From: Moringa oleifera
Lineage: Eukaryota; Streptophyta; Magnoliopsida; Brassicales; Moringaceae
Length of the DNA: 64,000 nucleotides
NCBI GenBank assembly: GCA_021397835.1
Contig: JAJFZO010000799.1
Span: 3,658,001-3,722,000, forward strand
Reading direction: 5' to 3'
Of the stretch, positions 1 to 13,275 are shown piece after piece. Made by a program: the position numbers and the translations under genes. The notes below the pieces were generated by a model. The model was not told the DNA's origin. It saw only the letters and a program-made list of their open reading frames with translations, and made no database searches. Numbering within the stretch: the stretch's first letter is position 1; the number at the start of each line of letters is the position of its first letter.

Positions 1-2330
1 AAAATGAAAAAAAAAAAAGAAGGTTAAGATTAAAAGACTTATCTCATCAAAGCACATAAGGGTATTTTTTAGAAACATTAGATTATCCTAAAACTCATAC
101 ATTTTTCTATCCTGAGGATGGATAAACTTGTATAGTCACTCTTGAACCAATATAATATGTTAAAGTTTCGATTCTTGAGAATGTTCTAGTTAGGCAAAAA
201 CTTTTCCTTCTCCTTGAAGGGAGGAAGACCTACCAATGGGGTCGAAAGTGTGCCCATTGTTCCCTATTCTTAAGAGAGGATGTAGGTCTTTCCCCTAATG
301 GTGGTTAGTTGCCTGCTTGGAGCTATAACTACTTGGATTTCTTAGTTGAAGGGGCTAGTGCTGCAACAATTGTAGGTCTCTTCGATATTTTCTTTGGTGT
401 AACTTGAGAAGATTGTCCCCTAGCTTGAACCCCGATGTTGCATTAGTCAAGAATTGAAGGGCTTGGCCTAAGGCATGGTCTATCTACTCCCATATTTCAA
501 CTTTTATTAATTACGCAGTTTTTTGGGGGGCCATGTTAATAGGATTTGCAAGTAGAAGAAAAAATCAAAAATAAAATTTAGATAATAATAAATATAAAAG
601 AAGAGAAAAAGCAAAAATTAAAGGAAACCTTGCATTAGAAGAAGTATGGTTGTGCCTTGAATTAACTAAAAAAGTATGTAAGGAATCATTTTGAATTGAA
701 TTAGAGATAAAAAAAAAAGTTTTAAGGATCTGGAGTAGAGGCAATGTTTGGTTCATGAGCAAGAATAAGAGTCGAGGCTTACTTAGGAATTGAATTAAGA
801 ATGTGATTTGGATCGAGAAGATGATTGAATATAGGATTTTGATTGAGATTTAGAGTTGGAAGATGAAAATGAAGATTTTGACTGATGGTATTAGAGCTAA
901 GAGATGATACCTCAGAAATCAAGAAGACCTATCAAAAAGGAAGATCTTATACCCCTTAGTGGCTTTAACGACTATTATCCTAATAAGGGCAGTGTGCATC
1001 TTAAAGTTATCTCTATCCAATGTTCAAGAAGGGTCTGATAAAAAAATTCAATATTAAGGGGATTTCTCTTATAATAGACCTTTTTTATAAGCCCTTTTTA
1101 GATATTAAGGTTGAGTTACATGTTTAGTTAAGAAGCCTAAAAATATTTCTCAGACCAACCTTTATTGTTTGAAGGTCAGCCTTTGGTGAAAAGCATAGGG
1201 TATGTACTACTAAAATAATCAAATTTATTTTTACAATTTTTACCATTATTTTTATGGTTTAACTTGAAGAATTTGACATTGCAAAGCATTTGGAAGAAGC
1301 CGTGATGAAAAAATATTAAATTGACCAGATAAATTTTAAGAAATAAAGTGATTTGGAAGGTATTGACCACCTTTGAGGTAGTCTTTAAACACTATGATCT
1401 AGCTTTCACAACGAGATCATAGTTTGCTGACCGAAGAGGGAAGTTCTAATTAGACATATTTAAGGATATAAAAGTTGTTCTTAACCCATTCTAAATCCCT
1501 AGTAATGTAAAAAAAAGGACTAAAAAAATAATTATCCAAGGCAAAAGAAAAAAATGTAAAAAAGACGAAAGAGATTGGTGCTACATTAATCAAAAATTAC
1601 AAAGAGAGAGAGAAGGTGTGTGGGAAGGCAAGGTGAGAGAAAAAAGAAAATGAAAAGAAACGACGATATATTTTAAAATTGGTTTCGACAAGGTGAAAAG
1701 ACATGCATCAAAAAGCGTGATGGTTTTGAATCCTTAGGTTATGTAATGAGATACTATAAATGGTAATTAATACGTTAGGTAAGTAGCAGTCGTGACATGT
1801 TAAGTTGGCAAAATGAAATCACCATCTTGATGAAATCCCAATCAATGAAGATCCTAATCTTGGGAAGAGACTTGATTAATTAAAATGAAGAGCAACATAT
1901 CATTCAAAAGACTACAAAAAGGAAAATCTTAATTAGTTAGTGATCCCAATCACTTGAAATTCTTGATTTAGGAAATACCTTGATGTTAAAAGGAATGGTT
2001 AACTTTAAGAACTAAAATCAAGTTTGATCTTGTAGATTGTTTTGAGCATTTATCAAAATAAAAGATAAATTGAAAGATATACGGGAGTTATAATCTCGAT
2101 CATTCAAAATGAGGATGAGCTGTTCACTCCATGGAGCAAGTTCAAATACAAAAGACATTTAAAGAACTTGAATTAGAAGTTGAAGGTCTAGATATTCATA
2201 GAAGTAGCTGAAGAATGCTAAAAGATTATGGAAGTTTTTAGAAGGGTATGTAAAAAACACAAAGTGAAATGCATACACGTACATCATTTACCAAGGAGGA
2301 GCATCTAACGCATGGTGGTCCTTTGACACC
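1..2330. other. Gene-free, degenerate repeat-like stretch
   Basis: No intact gene is visible. The sequence is AT-rich, with some less AT-rich pieces around 180-540 and 900-1080. In forward frames these give short protein-like runs interrupted by stops, which suggests an old decayed retroelement, but no diagnostic motif (zinc knuckle, protease, reverse transcriptase or integrase) could be read. Short minus-strand frames near 565-762 and 1176-1370 are Phe/Leu/Asn-rich and look like chance frames in AT-rich DNA. Confidence 0.4.
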
Positions 2331-2560
2331 CCACATTTTTTGGGTTTTTGACACCTTTTGCTGTTAATGTCACCTATAAATAGACCTAAAATTGAAAGCA
2401 AAAGGACCTTCCTATTTTTCAGTCATAAAAAGGAGAATTTTGTGTGATAGTGACTTTTTGTATTCTTGAATTTTTAGGCATGTTCTAGCTTTCAATTCTA
2501 CTACTAGCAAAAAGGTGGCCAGGATTGTAAACATTTGGTATCAAGAAAGCACTTCATAAA
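2330..2560 (+). promoter_or_regulatory. LTR-like promoter region with TATA box
   Basis: A strong TATA box (TATAAATA, 2375-2382) follows a tract containing two TTGACACC-like motifs. It is followed by a run typical of the R region of plant LTRs. There is no coding gene just downstream, so this is more likely a retroelement promoter remnant than a host gene promoter. The LTR borders and target-site duplication were not found. Confidence 0.3.
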
Positions 2561-3540
2561 TCATTTCAATTAAGCTCTTATATTAATTTTTCAATTAAAT
2601 ATTAAATACTATTGATGGGTTGATTAAATATTTAATTTATGTGACGTTGTCTTTTCTTTTTTTTTTATATATTATATTAATTTTTAATATATATCTTTAA
2701 TTATTGTATGATTTTTTAAAAAAATTAATTTCAAAATGATATGATTGATGTGATAATTTTTTCACAATATCGTAAATAAATTTATTTATTTTGGAGATTA
2801 TGGTATAGATTTTAATATCATTCAATTTTCTCTAAAAACATCATCTTGATAAACTCATACTTTTTGATTATTTTTTAAATTTTAAAATTGATTCAAAAAA
2901 TAAATTTAAGAATGAATTGATTAGAGCAATAATTCATTTATATTATCCTAAATAAAATTATATATTTTGCAAAGAGTGACATGGATGCAAATCTCGTTCA
3001 ATTTCTACTAAAAAACATTGTATTTTACATTTTTTTTTACTGAACGGGCAGTGAATGTGATAGATTTTTTTTTTCTTAATTTTAAAACAGAATGTTTTTG
3101 TACTATGAAAATAAAGATATAGCAATAGTCGTATTCGAAATTTTCTTTTGTTTATTGATATATTTTTGTTGCATATTCTTTTTAATTATTATTAATGTTA
3201 ATTCATCTTATGAGTAGGATTCAACTATGAATTTCGTTAAGTCAATTAATGAAACACAGTTTTAACCTATACCAATTTATTTCAAATTATCCAATGAGGT
3301 AGATCAGTACTTATTTTTTAATAGATTTCATCTTTTTTTTTTTCAAAAGAAAGAAAAAATTTAATGTAAAATTGGTGGTCAATCACACCATAAAAAAAAT
3401 TGGTAACAACTCCTCGTTTTTCCTTATTTATCAACAATCAAAAAAAAATTTCAAAAAAAAAAGAATTTTTTCACATTGAGTTTTCACCAAAAAGTTCAAT
3501 TGTGACAACTAGTTACTCCATTAGGGAATTTAAAAAGTCG
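2561..3540. other. AT-rich intergenic DNA
   Basis: Long A and T runs with stops in all frames. I see no gene, RNA gene or clear repeat boundary here. Confidence 0.5.
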
Positions 3541-6500
3541 AGCCAAACTTAAGTAGAGCTGATCCCATCCTTTGAAATTTTAATTTAACTTTAATCTCGA
3601 TCAAATACCTAATCTAAGGTCAAGAACACTCGATGTCAGGTCGGGAATACCTGACCTATGGTCGAGAAGTTTCTTTGTTGTATTTTCTTTGTAGTTAAAT
3701 TTTGTTGACTGTACTCAATCTCAGGTCTAAAACTTCATTGTTTTGCTATATATATCTATACCCGATGTCAAGTCGAGTATTTTAATACTACTAAATATAC
3801 TTGCACTCCATCTCAAGCAAGGATTATTAACATTCTATTATATATGCCTTCTCTTTATTATTGCCTTATTATGAAAACTTCACACACTCATGTTCATGCA
3901 TATGTATAAAGTTGAACTCAAGCTCAGCCCTTTGTGGTGTATACCCTATTTTAAGAGGGATGAAGGGATGCAGTCATTTGAGAGATCATTTAATTTTCGT
4001 GAATATTGTGCATCTTATCTTACCTAAATCTTACTCTATGAGTTGGGATCAATCTCGATCAAATTTACATTAGGGTCAAAGTAAAATTAGATTAAACAGT
4101 TTGATTTGAGATGAGGTTTGAAATGGGATTGCGCTTGTTTAATTTGAGTGGGTTAAGTCAAGTCTTGGTTAGATATGAGATTAAAATGTGAGATCAAGAA
4201 ATAATGGACATGATGTGGGATCGTGATTATCACTTACTTTTCAATGTTGAATGAGTTAGCTTTCATGTGAGTTAGATGAGTTAGCTTTGGTTGCAAAACA
4301 AGAAAATAAATGCAAGAAAAAGGAAAAGATCTGTTTCATTAATAAAGAGGATGATACATCAGATCATTACAATATTTGAAGTATAAAAAGAAAAACATAA
4401 GCTGTTAAGATTGATATAATTGAGGGGACTTCGAAATAAGATCGATGGAAGTAGGTGTGAGATCCATGATTAGCTCGATTGGTATTAAGGCTTTCGTTGT
4501 TGTAGGAGGAACCTCAGTGATGATCTTTGTTGATATGGGATCAACAATAGAAGTTTCTTTCCTATCGTCTAGTGATCATAAATCGAGACCAAGGCATAAG
4601 GTCCCTTGACCTAATCAAGGACATCTTGCTTAAGGGCAGGGAAGAGCTCAATCGCTACCTTTACCACTTTTATGTTAAATGCATCGTTGACTAAGTATCC
4701 AATAAATGGATTTATCCAAAACCCAATTCACCATTTCCTAATGCTTGGCGGCAACATCAACAATCAGTCTAATCTTATCTTCTGTTAGTCCTTCTCCACC
4801 ATGGTAGACTTTAATTGCTCCACCTCAGCCACTTGGACCTTTGCATCCAATGCAGATTTATTACCGTTAGCCACATCCTTAGTAATAATAATCAGGCCTT
4901 CATTGTCTAACTCATATTTTTCTACAAGGAGTGCTATTTCATCAAATAGGTGAAAAAGAAAGATATTAATGTCAGGTCAGGGTTAAAATTTGGGAAACAG
5001 AAAAAGATAGAGAACAAAGATTACCTGACCAACAAGGTAAATACATTTCCTTGCCAATTTATCATTATCGAGTCCGTAAAGCCATTTTGAGTCTTCAAGG
5101 ACTATTAACTTCTTCATTTTTTTCATAAACAAACTACCACAAATCGATTATTGTCTGTTACCTTGATGTCCTAACCTAGGTATAATCGATCTATGGCAGA
5201 GTAAGCTAGGAGATGTGGATCAATTCGATGAGCGCGTCGATCAAGTCCCAATCTACGATGTTGCCTGAGGCATAATTGATTAGGATCATGATTTCAACTT
5301 TGAAATAGGTAGCAACGACCTTTTCTTTTTTACTGGAAGATTATAGGGCTGGCTTTGCTAGCCATTTATTCGTTTCAGATCATGATTGGCTTCTCGATCC
5401 TAATGTCATGATCCTTTGAGTCGGTTGAGCGTTCGATCCTAATCTCGATCTGTTACTTGGGCGAATTTATTCTAGCTTACTATTGATTGAGTGAGCTATA
5501 ATCTCTTGTAACCAACCATGTTTTCTAAGTCTAAACATTAAGAAAAATCATTATATCAATCATTACAGAGAAATAATAAGAAGGAAAATAAAAGTAACCT
5601 TATGAAACATGTGAGATCGAAGATAGTTCCATGAATAAGTTGGAATCTAATTTAAGAATTTGAATTGAAGTAGGTGATTAGACTTCAGGTTCTATTGTAG
5701 TGTTTGGAGGATTAAAAGAAGGGGTTGTAAAGGAATTTACCTCCCCATCTAGGATCATGATCAGACTAAAATCAAAGATAATGGCAAATGAAGCAATTCT
5801 TAAGAAGTTGAGATCTACATTATAAAACTTCTTTAGCCATTCTGATGTGATATAATGCCTAATACTATGAATATGACATGAACTAACATCAAATGGTAGC
5901 CTTAAAGCAATTTGAAAGTTTCTTTTTCAAACCATAGATTATGTTAGAGAGTTTCTTAGAAATGAGATTAGGGTGTAAGTAATCCAAAGAAGCCTGGAAA
6001 TATTTACTCTTCTAACATTTGATCGACGATAGCAAGCCACCATCATACATGTTAGAAGACCTAGACATAAAGTATCAAAAGCTATAAACAGAATCTTTCT
6101 ACCCTTCTATTTTAGATTTGTTTAAAAAATTAAAGCAATTGACAGAAATGGCCTAGACTTTTAAATCTATACGTATAGAAAAGAATGCGAAAAAGATGCA
6201 TTAGGTGTTTAAAACAAGCTAGGATACAGAAAGTTTGTAACGAAAACAACCATGATAGTGAAAGGATGGAATGGTAGTCTAATACCACCCTCAAGGAGTC
6301 CTTCAACACACAAACTTATCTGGGATAAATTAACCATGGTTATTTCTCTCAGTCAAGAATGACCATGTATATAGCTTTAAAAATGGAATATTCTTGCCTA
6401 ATCTGATCTAAAGAATCTTGGGTAAGGCTAAATGACTATGAGATCCATTCTTTGAAAACAAAGAAAATATAGAGATAGAGAGCTTACCAGAAAAAAGAAC

Positions 6501-6730
6501 GAGCTATTAAAAATGGATTACCAAATAATTAAGCTAAGAGAGTTAAGATTACAAGTGCAAAGAGAGAAAGTCGAAGTTATAAATGATAGGAAAAAGAAAG
6601 TGAAGAAGAAAAGTGTATGCTTCGAAAATGAAAAGGTTACACCTTAGAAGCCTAAGCAAGATATGATAGCCAATCCAATTGGCACATGACACATGGCAAC
6701 AAGTATTAAAAACGATAGACAAAGTGTCAC
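3541..6730. other. Decayed repeat region with a broken coiled-coil frame
   Basis: This stretch has many GATCGA/TCGATC-type words and no intact gene. On the minus strand about 4775-4966 reads as a charged, heptad-like peptide containing VAEVEQLKSTMVEKD before a stop. That is the kind of coiled-coil frame often seen in old plant retroelements. A family could not be assigned. Other frames here (for example 3861-4073 + and 6549-6749 -) show no recognisable domain. Confidence 0.25.
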
Positions 6731-6732
6731 TT

Positions 6733-7011
6733 GATCTCACATCAAGCATAAAGGCCTAACTCGATCTCTAGATAAAAAACTGATGCTAATTATAATGATC
6801 TCACATTAAGCATGGATGGACTATGGATGGACATTTGAAGGTCGATGCTAGTTGATGATAATCTCACATTGGATATAAAGGTTAGATTAATGATGATGGA
6901 TGTTGTTCTAAAGACAATTTTGCTAGGATGATGTGATTAATGTTGATCTCACATTAAATTTGAAGATTTGAAACTGATATAATTAATGCCAATCTCACAT
7001 CAAGCTTAAGG
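6733..7011 (+). repeat. Degenerate minisatellite, about 60-bp unit
   Basis: Five diverged copies of a unit centred on ATCTCACATTAAGCATAAAGG-like sequence start near 6733, 6797, 6860, 6945 and 6991. Spacings are about 64, 64, 84 and 46 bp. Most copies are preceded by a CTGATGCTAAT/AATGAT-like segment. The array lies just upstream of another LTR-like TATA region, so it may be a repeated segment inside an LTR. Confidence 0.55.
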
Positions 7012-7149
7012 ACTAAATCCAAATGAAAGGATATAGAAGTTTAAAGAATAGTGTACATAGTGTTACGTAAAATGCGCTTAAACATTCCTTTTAATCAAAA
7101 CTGTTTATCTTGCATTGTGGTTCATTTTCTATAAGCGGATTTTTAAATT

Positions 7150-7440
7150 TTTAGCAAGCTTTTGCCTAAATATTTTTCTATAAATAACCTAAATTTCATT
7201 GTAAAAAGGTCTTCACACAATCATTGTTTCATGTACCAAATTTACTCTCTAATTTTTATGAGCTTTCTTAATCTTTATAGGAAAAGATTATTTAATCTTG
7301 AAGTATTATATGCAGAGGTGCAATACTCAAAATCCTATGAGTGCAAGTGTATCTCTTCTTATTTCATTGTTATCATTGTTGTGATCTTTCATGAGAGAAC
7401 AAAAGATCCTTTAAATCACCAATTCCAATTTTGATTATTT
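7150..7440 (+). promoter_or_regulatory. Second LTR-like promoter with TATA box
   Basis: TATAAATA at 7179-7186 is followed by CCTAAATTTCATTG. The surroundings resemble the TATA region at 2375 (CTATAAATAGACCTAAAATTG), consistent with related LTR promoters. The short forward frame at 7162-7434 overlaps this region and shows no known domain. Confidence 0.3.
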
Positions 7441-8088
7441 GAGCTGATTTATTCTTGAATTTATTAGTTATCTATTTTTATCAGATTTATTCTTTAAATC
7501 CCTAGTTGCATTTCTTGATTTCTTAAAAGAGTTTTTGGAAATGGGAATGCAATAAGATTCACATTCTAATTCTTTAAATGAAAGGTATTTATTTTAGGGA
7601 TTGAGGATTAAACTAGTTTAATTTCAAAATTCTTGCATAAAATTTCACGAAATTTTGTTTTGAGAATTGATCATACCTAGGATAAGTTTGTATGAGCTTT
7701 CTTTAAAACTTTGAGTTTGGATCAAGATCGACCTCGTTTGTTGGTATATATTATCTATGTTGGATGACTTATAAGATCAATATCAAATTGAGATCATTTT
7801 GGAGATAAAATATTATTTTGCTTAATTGTTATTAATTTTTAAGTTCTTATATAGATGTTAAACATTCTTCACGTATAATTAACTTTCAATCTCACAATTA
7901 TTTTGAAAGAAGATATCGTGCCTTTATTTATTTAGTTTTCAAATTTTTTAATTAAAAATTTTTAAAAATTAATGATCAATCACATTACAAAAAAATTAAT
8001 TATAATTTTTTATTTTAAATTAAGATTGATCAAAAATATTAATAAAAAATTCACACATTGAACATTGTTAAAAATACAATTACGATAA

Positions 8089-8485
8089 TGTTAGGATATG
8101 GTCCCAAACATAGTGGCCTAATAAGGCTCAAGACCATGTGGGCTCGGAATTTCAACGGATGGAGATAAAAGCCCAACGTAGGAAATGAGTGCAATAGATC
8201 ATTGCAAGGCTGGAGTAATGATAGAGATGACTCCATCATGTTGATTAGAGAATTACGCACGAAAAGTTTAAGGGTTATCCTGACAAGATAAGACAATGGA
8301 ACAAGAGATGTTGTTGGGGAGAGCGACTACAAAGAATGGTAGGATAAAGAAAGTGTTTCTTAAATTATGAGAATAAGAGAACTAGCTGTACTTAGACAAG
8401 CTACAATCTATAAAGCATCCCTGTTCTCACATATTTGTCTCAATTTTGGACTTGCATTCAGACCATAAAACTAAAAAATTCAACA
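8089..8485 (+). repeat. Possible solo LTR
   Basis: A relatively GC-balanced block sits in AT-rich DNA. It begins TGTTAGGATATGG, contains a TATA box (TATAAAG, 8409-8415) about 70 bp before its end, and ends near ATTCAACA. TG...CA ends and an internal late TATA fit a solo LTR of 0.4 kb. No convincing 5-bp target-site duplication was seen, so the borders are approximate. The minus-strand frame at 8051-8296 lies across this block and is probably fortuitous. Confidence 0.35.
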
Positions 8486-8489
8486 TATA

Positions 8490-9727
8490 TAATGAAAAAT
8501 TCAATTAATTATATTAAACTTGAATCTTAAATGAGTTAATTAATTGAAATTGAGAGATTAAACTATCTTAATGGAATTTGAGACGAAAAGCTTGGGGAAA
8601 AAAAAGAGATTAAGAAGAGAAAAAAAAAAGAGAAAATGTTAATTGTGGTTGTTAAGTATTTGCTGACGGTACCTATTTAGTGAAGTTGTGGGTGCTGGTG
8701 CTTTTGCAGCAATTAATGAATTTTATGATAGTTTATTCTAATTTTGTAATTATAATTGACAAGTAATTGATTTCTCTCTCCTCAGTTGTCCTTCACTTTT
8801 TTTTTTTTTAATCTTAAATGCTACAACACGTCTATTCAATTCACCGATGGTTTAATCACTTGGGAATCCTAATAAGTTACTCACCCATTCCAAATTTTAC
8901 AGGTTATCAAGGACTAAACTTAAAGTTACCATTTACAGGTGATCTTATTTTATTTAAAAAATAATGTAATATACATAATTTTATTTGTAATAATCATTCT
9001 AAAAAGAGCTAAACAAACCCACTTGTGATATGATCTGTTTTGCCAACCTAATGAAAAATATATTATTTTTAAATTTGAGCACATATATCTGATACCTTTC
9101 GTTTAAAAAATATGTTATAAAAATAATTAATATTAAAATTCTTAAAATTACTTTCGTTCTTGAAAATGAATAAAATATTTACAGAAATTGTCAAAGTTTA
9201 AAGGACACAAGGGTATTACTGTCATAGAGGAAAGCTGCTTTTGAGAGGGTGGTTACAGCCTCTCAACAACCAGTTTAATGGGTCCGGTCAACGCTCTATC
9301 CACCGTAAGATTTACGCGAAGAATCTAATTCTTTTGCCTGAACCCCAAGTTTGCGGGTCGCGAAGAATCAGTCAATGGACTCAAAGCTGTCCCACTAGTT
9401 GATATTTATGTAAACTAAACTAATCAATTTTGACGTGCTATGGGGAAAGTATTTAAGACTGAGGGATGACAAATTTATGAAATGAATGAAAAGTGCCAAC
9501 TTGGTATGGCTGTCCCATCGTCAAATTTTGTTCTTCGCAAAAGCACATGCCTACGTTGGCGTCTGTGCGTATGAACCAACCACACAATCATTTATTTTAT
9601 TTTTTAATATTTTAAACCTAGATTTGCAATAGGAGAATCAGACCAGGTAAAGAGATTTCGTGTCAAACTTTACAATAAAGCCAAGTGTAGCAGCATTTGA
9701 AGATAAAAGATGGCTTAAAACGGCATC
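8490..9727. other. Intergenic DNA, no gene seen
   Basis: AT-rich with a more balanced portion at about 9220-9560. No open frame of note, no RNA gene and no domain. Confidence 0.45.
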
Positions 9728-12700
9728 CACTAGGACAAAGTAAGTCTTTATTTACAATTAATTTTTTTATTTATAGTTCTAAAAATATGAATTATGTTAA
9801 TAAAAAATAAAATAAAATAATAACAGTTTTTGAACTTTAAATAAAGTAAAATAGTTTATAATTCATTAAAAATTTTATTCGTAATTTTAAAATTATAAAC
9901 AAAATAAAAATAATTCACAGTTTAATAAAACCTTTATTCACAATTTTAAAACTGTGAATTATTATATTTTTTAAATAATTTTTTATTATTCTTTATTTAT
10001 AGTTGTGTCAGAATTGTAGATAAAAATTATTTAATTATTATTTAATTTGTATTATTTTTAGTATTTCTAATTATTTATTTCGTTTCTTGTAAATTTGCTA
10101 AATTTTAATTACTGTACTAATGAATATTCTATCCAAATACTAACACTAGTGACAAATTTCATTAGTTGAAATAGTCATGTCTAAAGTGATCTTGCCACAT
10201 CAAAATTTAAGCCTTCATGAACTCCATGATCAAGTCAACTGAGTAAGATAAAATCATCCATGCTTGGTATCTTATGATAATGCTTTCCATTTTTCATGCC
10301 TCATGGCATATTTAAAACTTTCATATATCAAAATATAAACAATTTAACACTTCAATATATCAAATTCCAATAACAAAGTCTAGAATGTGATTGAACTAGT
10401 GAACATCCATTTGATAGGATATCTTGTAAAGCACTCTAACAGTATGATGTAAGTTATATCTCAAAATAAATCATACGTTTACATGTTCAATAGTAGCATG
10501 GTGCAACTGTTTTGCTTTCAGCAAATCCTATACTTGATAGTTTATTCAAATAACTTCTTATCATTAATATAACTGTCTCTAGGTAGGACTTCTTAAAGCT
10601 TAGACTTACCATTCGAGATACAGCATCAAAAAGCTGCAATTGATGAATGGGGAATAGGATTGAGAAATAATGCCATCAAATCTTAAAAAAAAAAAAAAAA
10701 GATATTAACTAAGAGTTGGTCAAACCTAATATCAAGCAGAAGAAGTAAAAGGAAAAATGCTTAATTTATATTTAGGTAATACATCTATGAAGACAAAGGT
10801 TCCATACTCTTAGTCATAATAGGAGATGACGCATCATCCTTTTCCAAACTTCCAATAAAAAGGCGATAATATCAAGTTCACCACTTCAAGCCTTTTAACA
10901 ACAAAATTCAAATAAGCTAGCAAGTGTATCATATTAAGTTGCATCAACGAAAATGCCTGTTTCTCTTTGTCAACTAAAAGTCACAAGATTACAAATTAAA
11001 TGAAAAAAATAAAAAATCACCAAAATTGTTGAACTTAAGGTGTAAAAAAAGTACTACCTATATGCTTACAAACAAGCATTAAGGACAAACAATGTTTAAA
11101 ATATTAATTATCTAAGTAAAGTAAGATAAATTATAGACCTATCAAGTTAGCACATTTTAACTAAGCTGCTCTTCATCTTTCATGAATACTCATTGCTAAA
11201 CCTAAGATAAAGGCGTCCACAAGAGCCTAGTTTTTGCCTTAGCTAAATTTATTGATCTTATAATTTGGCTTCAATATACTCTCAAATGTAGCTCCTTGAC
11301 CACTAGCCCATATATTAGCATGTTATGGCCACACTGTGGAGAAAATAAAAACTACATTAAGCTTTATCAATATATTAACTTACTAACATGTAAAATCTAA
11401 ACCCAAATATAGTAAGTACTTAGGCAATGCACTCAGGAAAAGGGTTTAAAGGCGAATGAGCAAAACCTAGACCCAAATACAGTAAGTACCCATAAACTAA
11501 TTACGTCCAGTAACTAAATAATCACAAGTAGAAATAGTATAGCTGATGAATGCCTTCTTAAATTTCATAATTATAACATACTTTTCAATTATTTAGAAGA
11601 TAATAAAGTCAATAACAAAAAGATATAATTTCAAAAGATTTTCTAGCATATGAAATAGTTCATTAACCATGCTGTATTAAAATTGAAAAAGATAATTATA
11701 AGAAAATTTTCACAAACCAAAGTCAATTTCTAATTGTCCGATTATAGACGCAAATCATGCTACATACCATCACACAACAAGAGTTTGGGCATTCTTAAAT
11801 TTGCATGAGATTGGCTTGCTTTAAATGACAGAATAATCCCTATAATGATACCATAAAAAGCAAGAGCTTTAGAAATGATTAAGATAAGAATCATACCCAC
11901 AAATAGTTTAGGTTGCTGAGCATTACCCCTGAAAATAATCGCACAAAAAATGAGAGAAGAAATATTTATTTGCTAGTTGATAACGTGAAAATAAATCTAA
12001 ACCTACCAGTTATGAAGGAAAATCTTTATCAATCAAATTCCAACTTAACCAAGAATTAATTATTAGTTGAAAGTCAGAAGTCATATCATATACCAAAATG
12101 TGAACCAATAAAGGAAACTAATTCGACAACAATCAAGTAGAAAGATTTGTTTACCCTAAATATGGCCATCAAATCAATTAAAACCTTACATCTCCAACTT
12201 AATAGTAGTGAGGTCTCGGAGCTTATCTTGATCTATCTCTCATGTTGTTCCTTGAAGAGGTTGGAGTAAAGAGCAAAGATCATCACGAACTAATCCAGAA
12301 GTAGAGTGATCGGCCTATTTACATTTGAAAACAAGATTAGTTGAAAGTTTTTTGACAATGCCCACAAAAAAGCCCCAAAAACATTAAATCTTATTATTGG
12401 CATTGTTATTAATTGCACTTAATAATAACCTTGCCCACAAATCCAATAATCTCAGTGGCAAAATCGAGTGAAAGATCAATAAATTTCGATAATACCCTAA
12501 TAAATCAGAGAAGAAAGAGGTAATAGTATTGAAATAGAATAATTGCAACTAACATAAGGTGTGAAAGAATGCTGAAATTTCTTGGATGAACTTAAGCATA
12601 ACGAATTTGGCCTAGTTTTCGATTGCATTAGGGCTCGAGAGAGTATCTAGGCTACTTCCTGCAATTCATTCTACCATCCGATTCTCTAAGAATTGCCTTA

Positions 12701-13272
12701 ACTCTTGCGATTTAATGTTGCATAGCTCCATCAAAGCCTCTAGTGCAATGAAAATTGAACTACCAAATACAAAAGCCTTCAAGAGGGAAGGGAGATAAAA
12801 ATTGGCTAAATCTCTAACCAAATTTGAAATGGAGCCTCATTAAGTAGCTTGATCATAGACCACATTCCATAGAAATAGAGAATTCAGAGAGAGAATCGTA
12901 TACATAAACAAATATATATAAAGAGAAAAAAAGTTGAGGTTGGGGTATACAAATATTTTTTTGTGAAAGAAGTATCCCAATTTTTTCTTCATAATTTGCA
13001 AGAAATTGTGAAGAAAGATTTTTTATTAGGATATCTCTTCACAGTTCTCTTGAAACTGTGAAAAAAATATTTTTATAAACACCTTTTAATTACAGTTATT
13101 TGAAAACTGTGAATAAATCTCCTTTTTATTCTTAGTTTTTCTTAAATTAAGAATAAAGACTCTCATTTGTTCATAGTTTTGGAATAATTATGAATTAACT
13201 TTTTTTTATTCACAGTTTTAGTTAAAACTCTAAACTGTTTAAGTGTTAACTAAAGCCATTTTTCTTCTAGTG
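9728..13272. mobile_element. Complete non-autonomous CACTA (En/Spm-type) DNA transposon
   Basis: The left end starts CACTAGGACAAAG at 9728. The right end, read on the minus strand from 13272, starts CACTAGAAGAAAAATGG. The element is flanked on both sides by the same 3-bp sequence ATC (9725-9727 and 13273-13275), the target-site duplication expected of CACTA transposons. Inside each end are subterminal copies of a TTCACAGTTTT / AAAACTGTGAA motif in both orientations (about 9910-9960 on the left, about 13035-13230 on the right), typical of transposase-binding arrays. The 3.5 kb interior holds no TNP2-like transposase frame, so the element would depend on an autonomous partner. A less AT-rich block at 12200-12860 could be a captured host fragment. 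Confidence 0.85.
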
Positions 13273-13275
13273 ATC

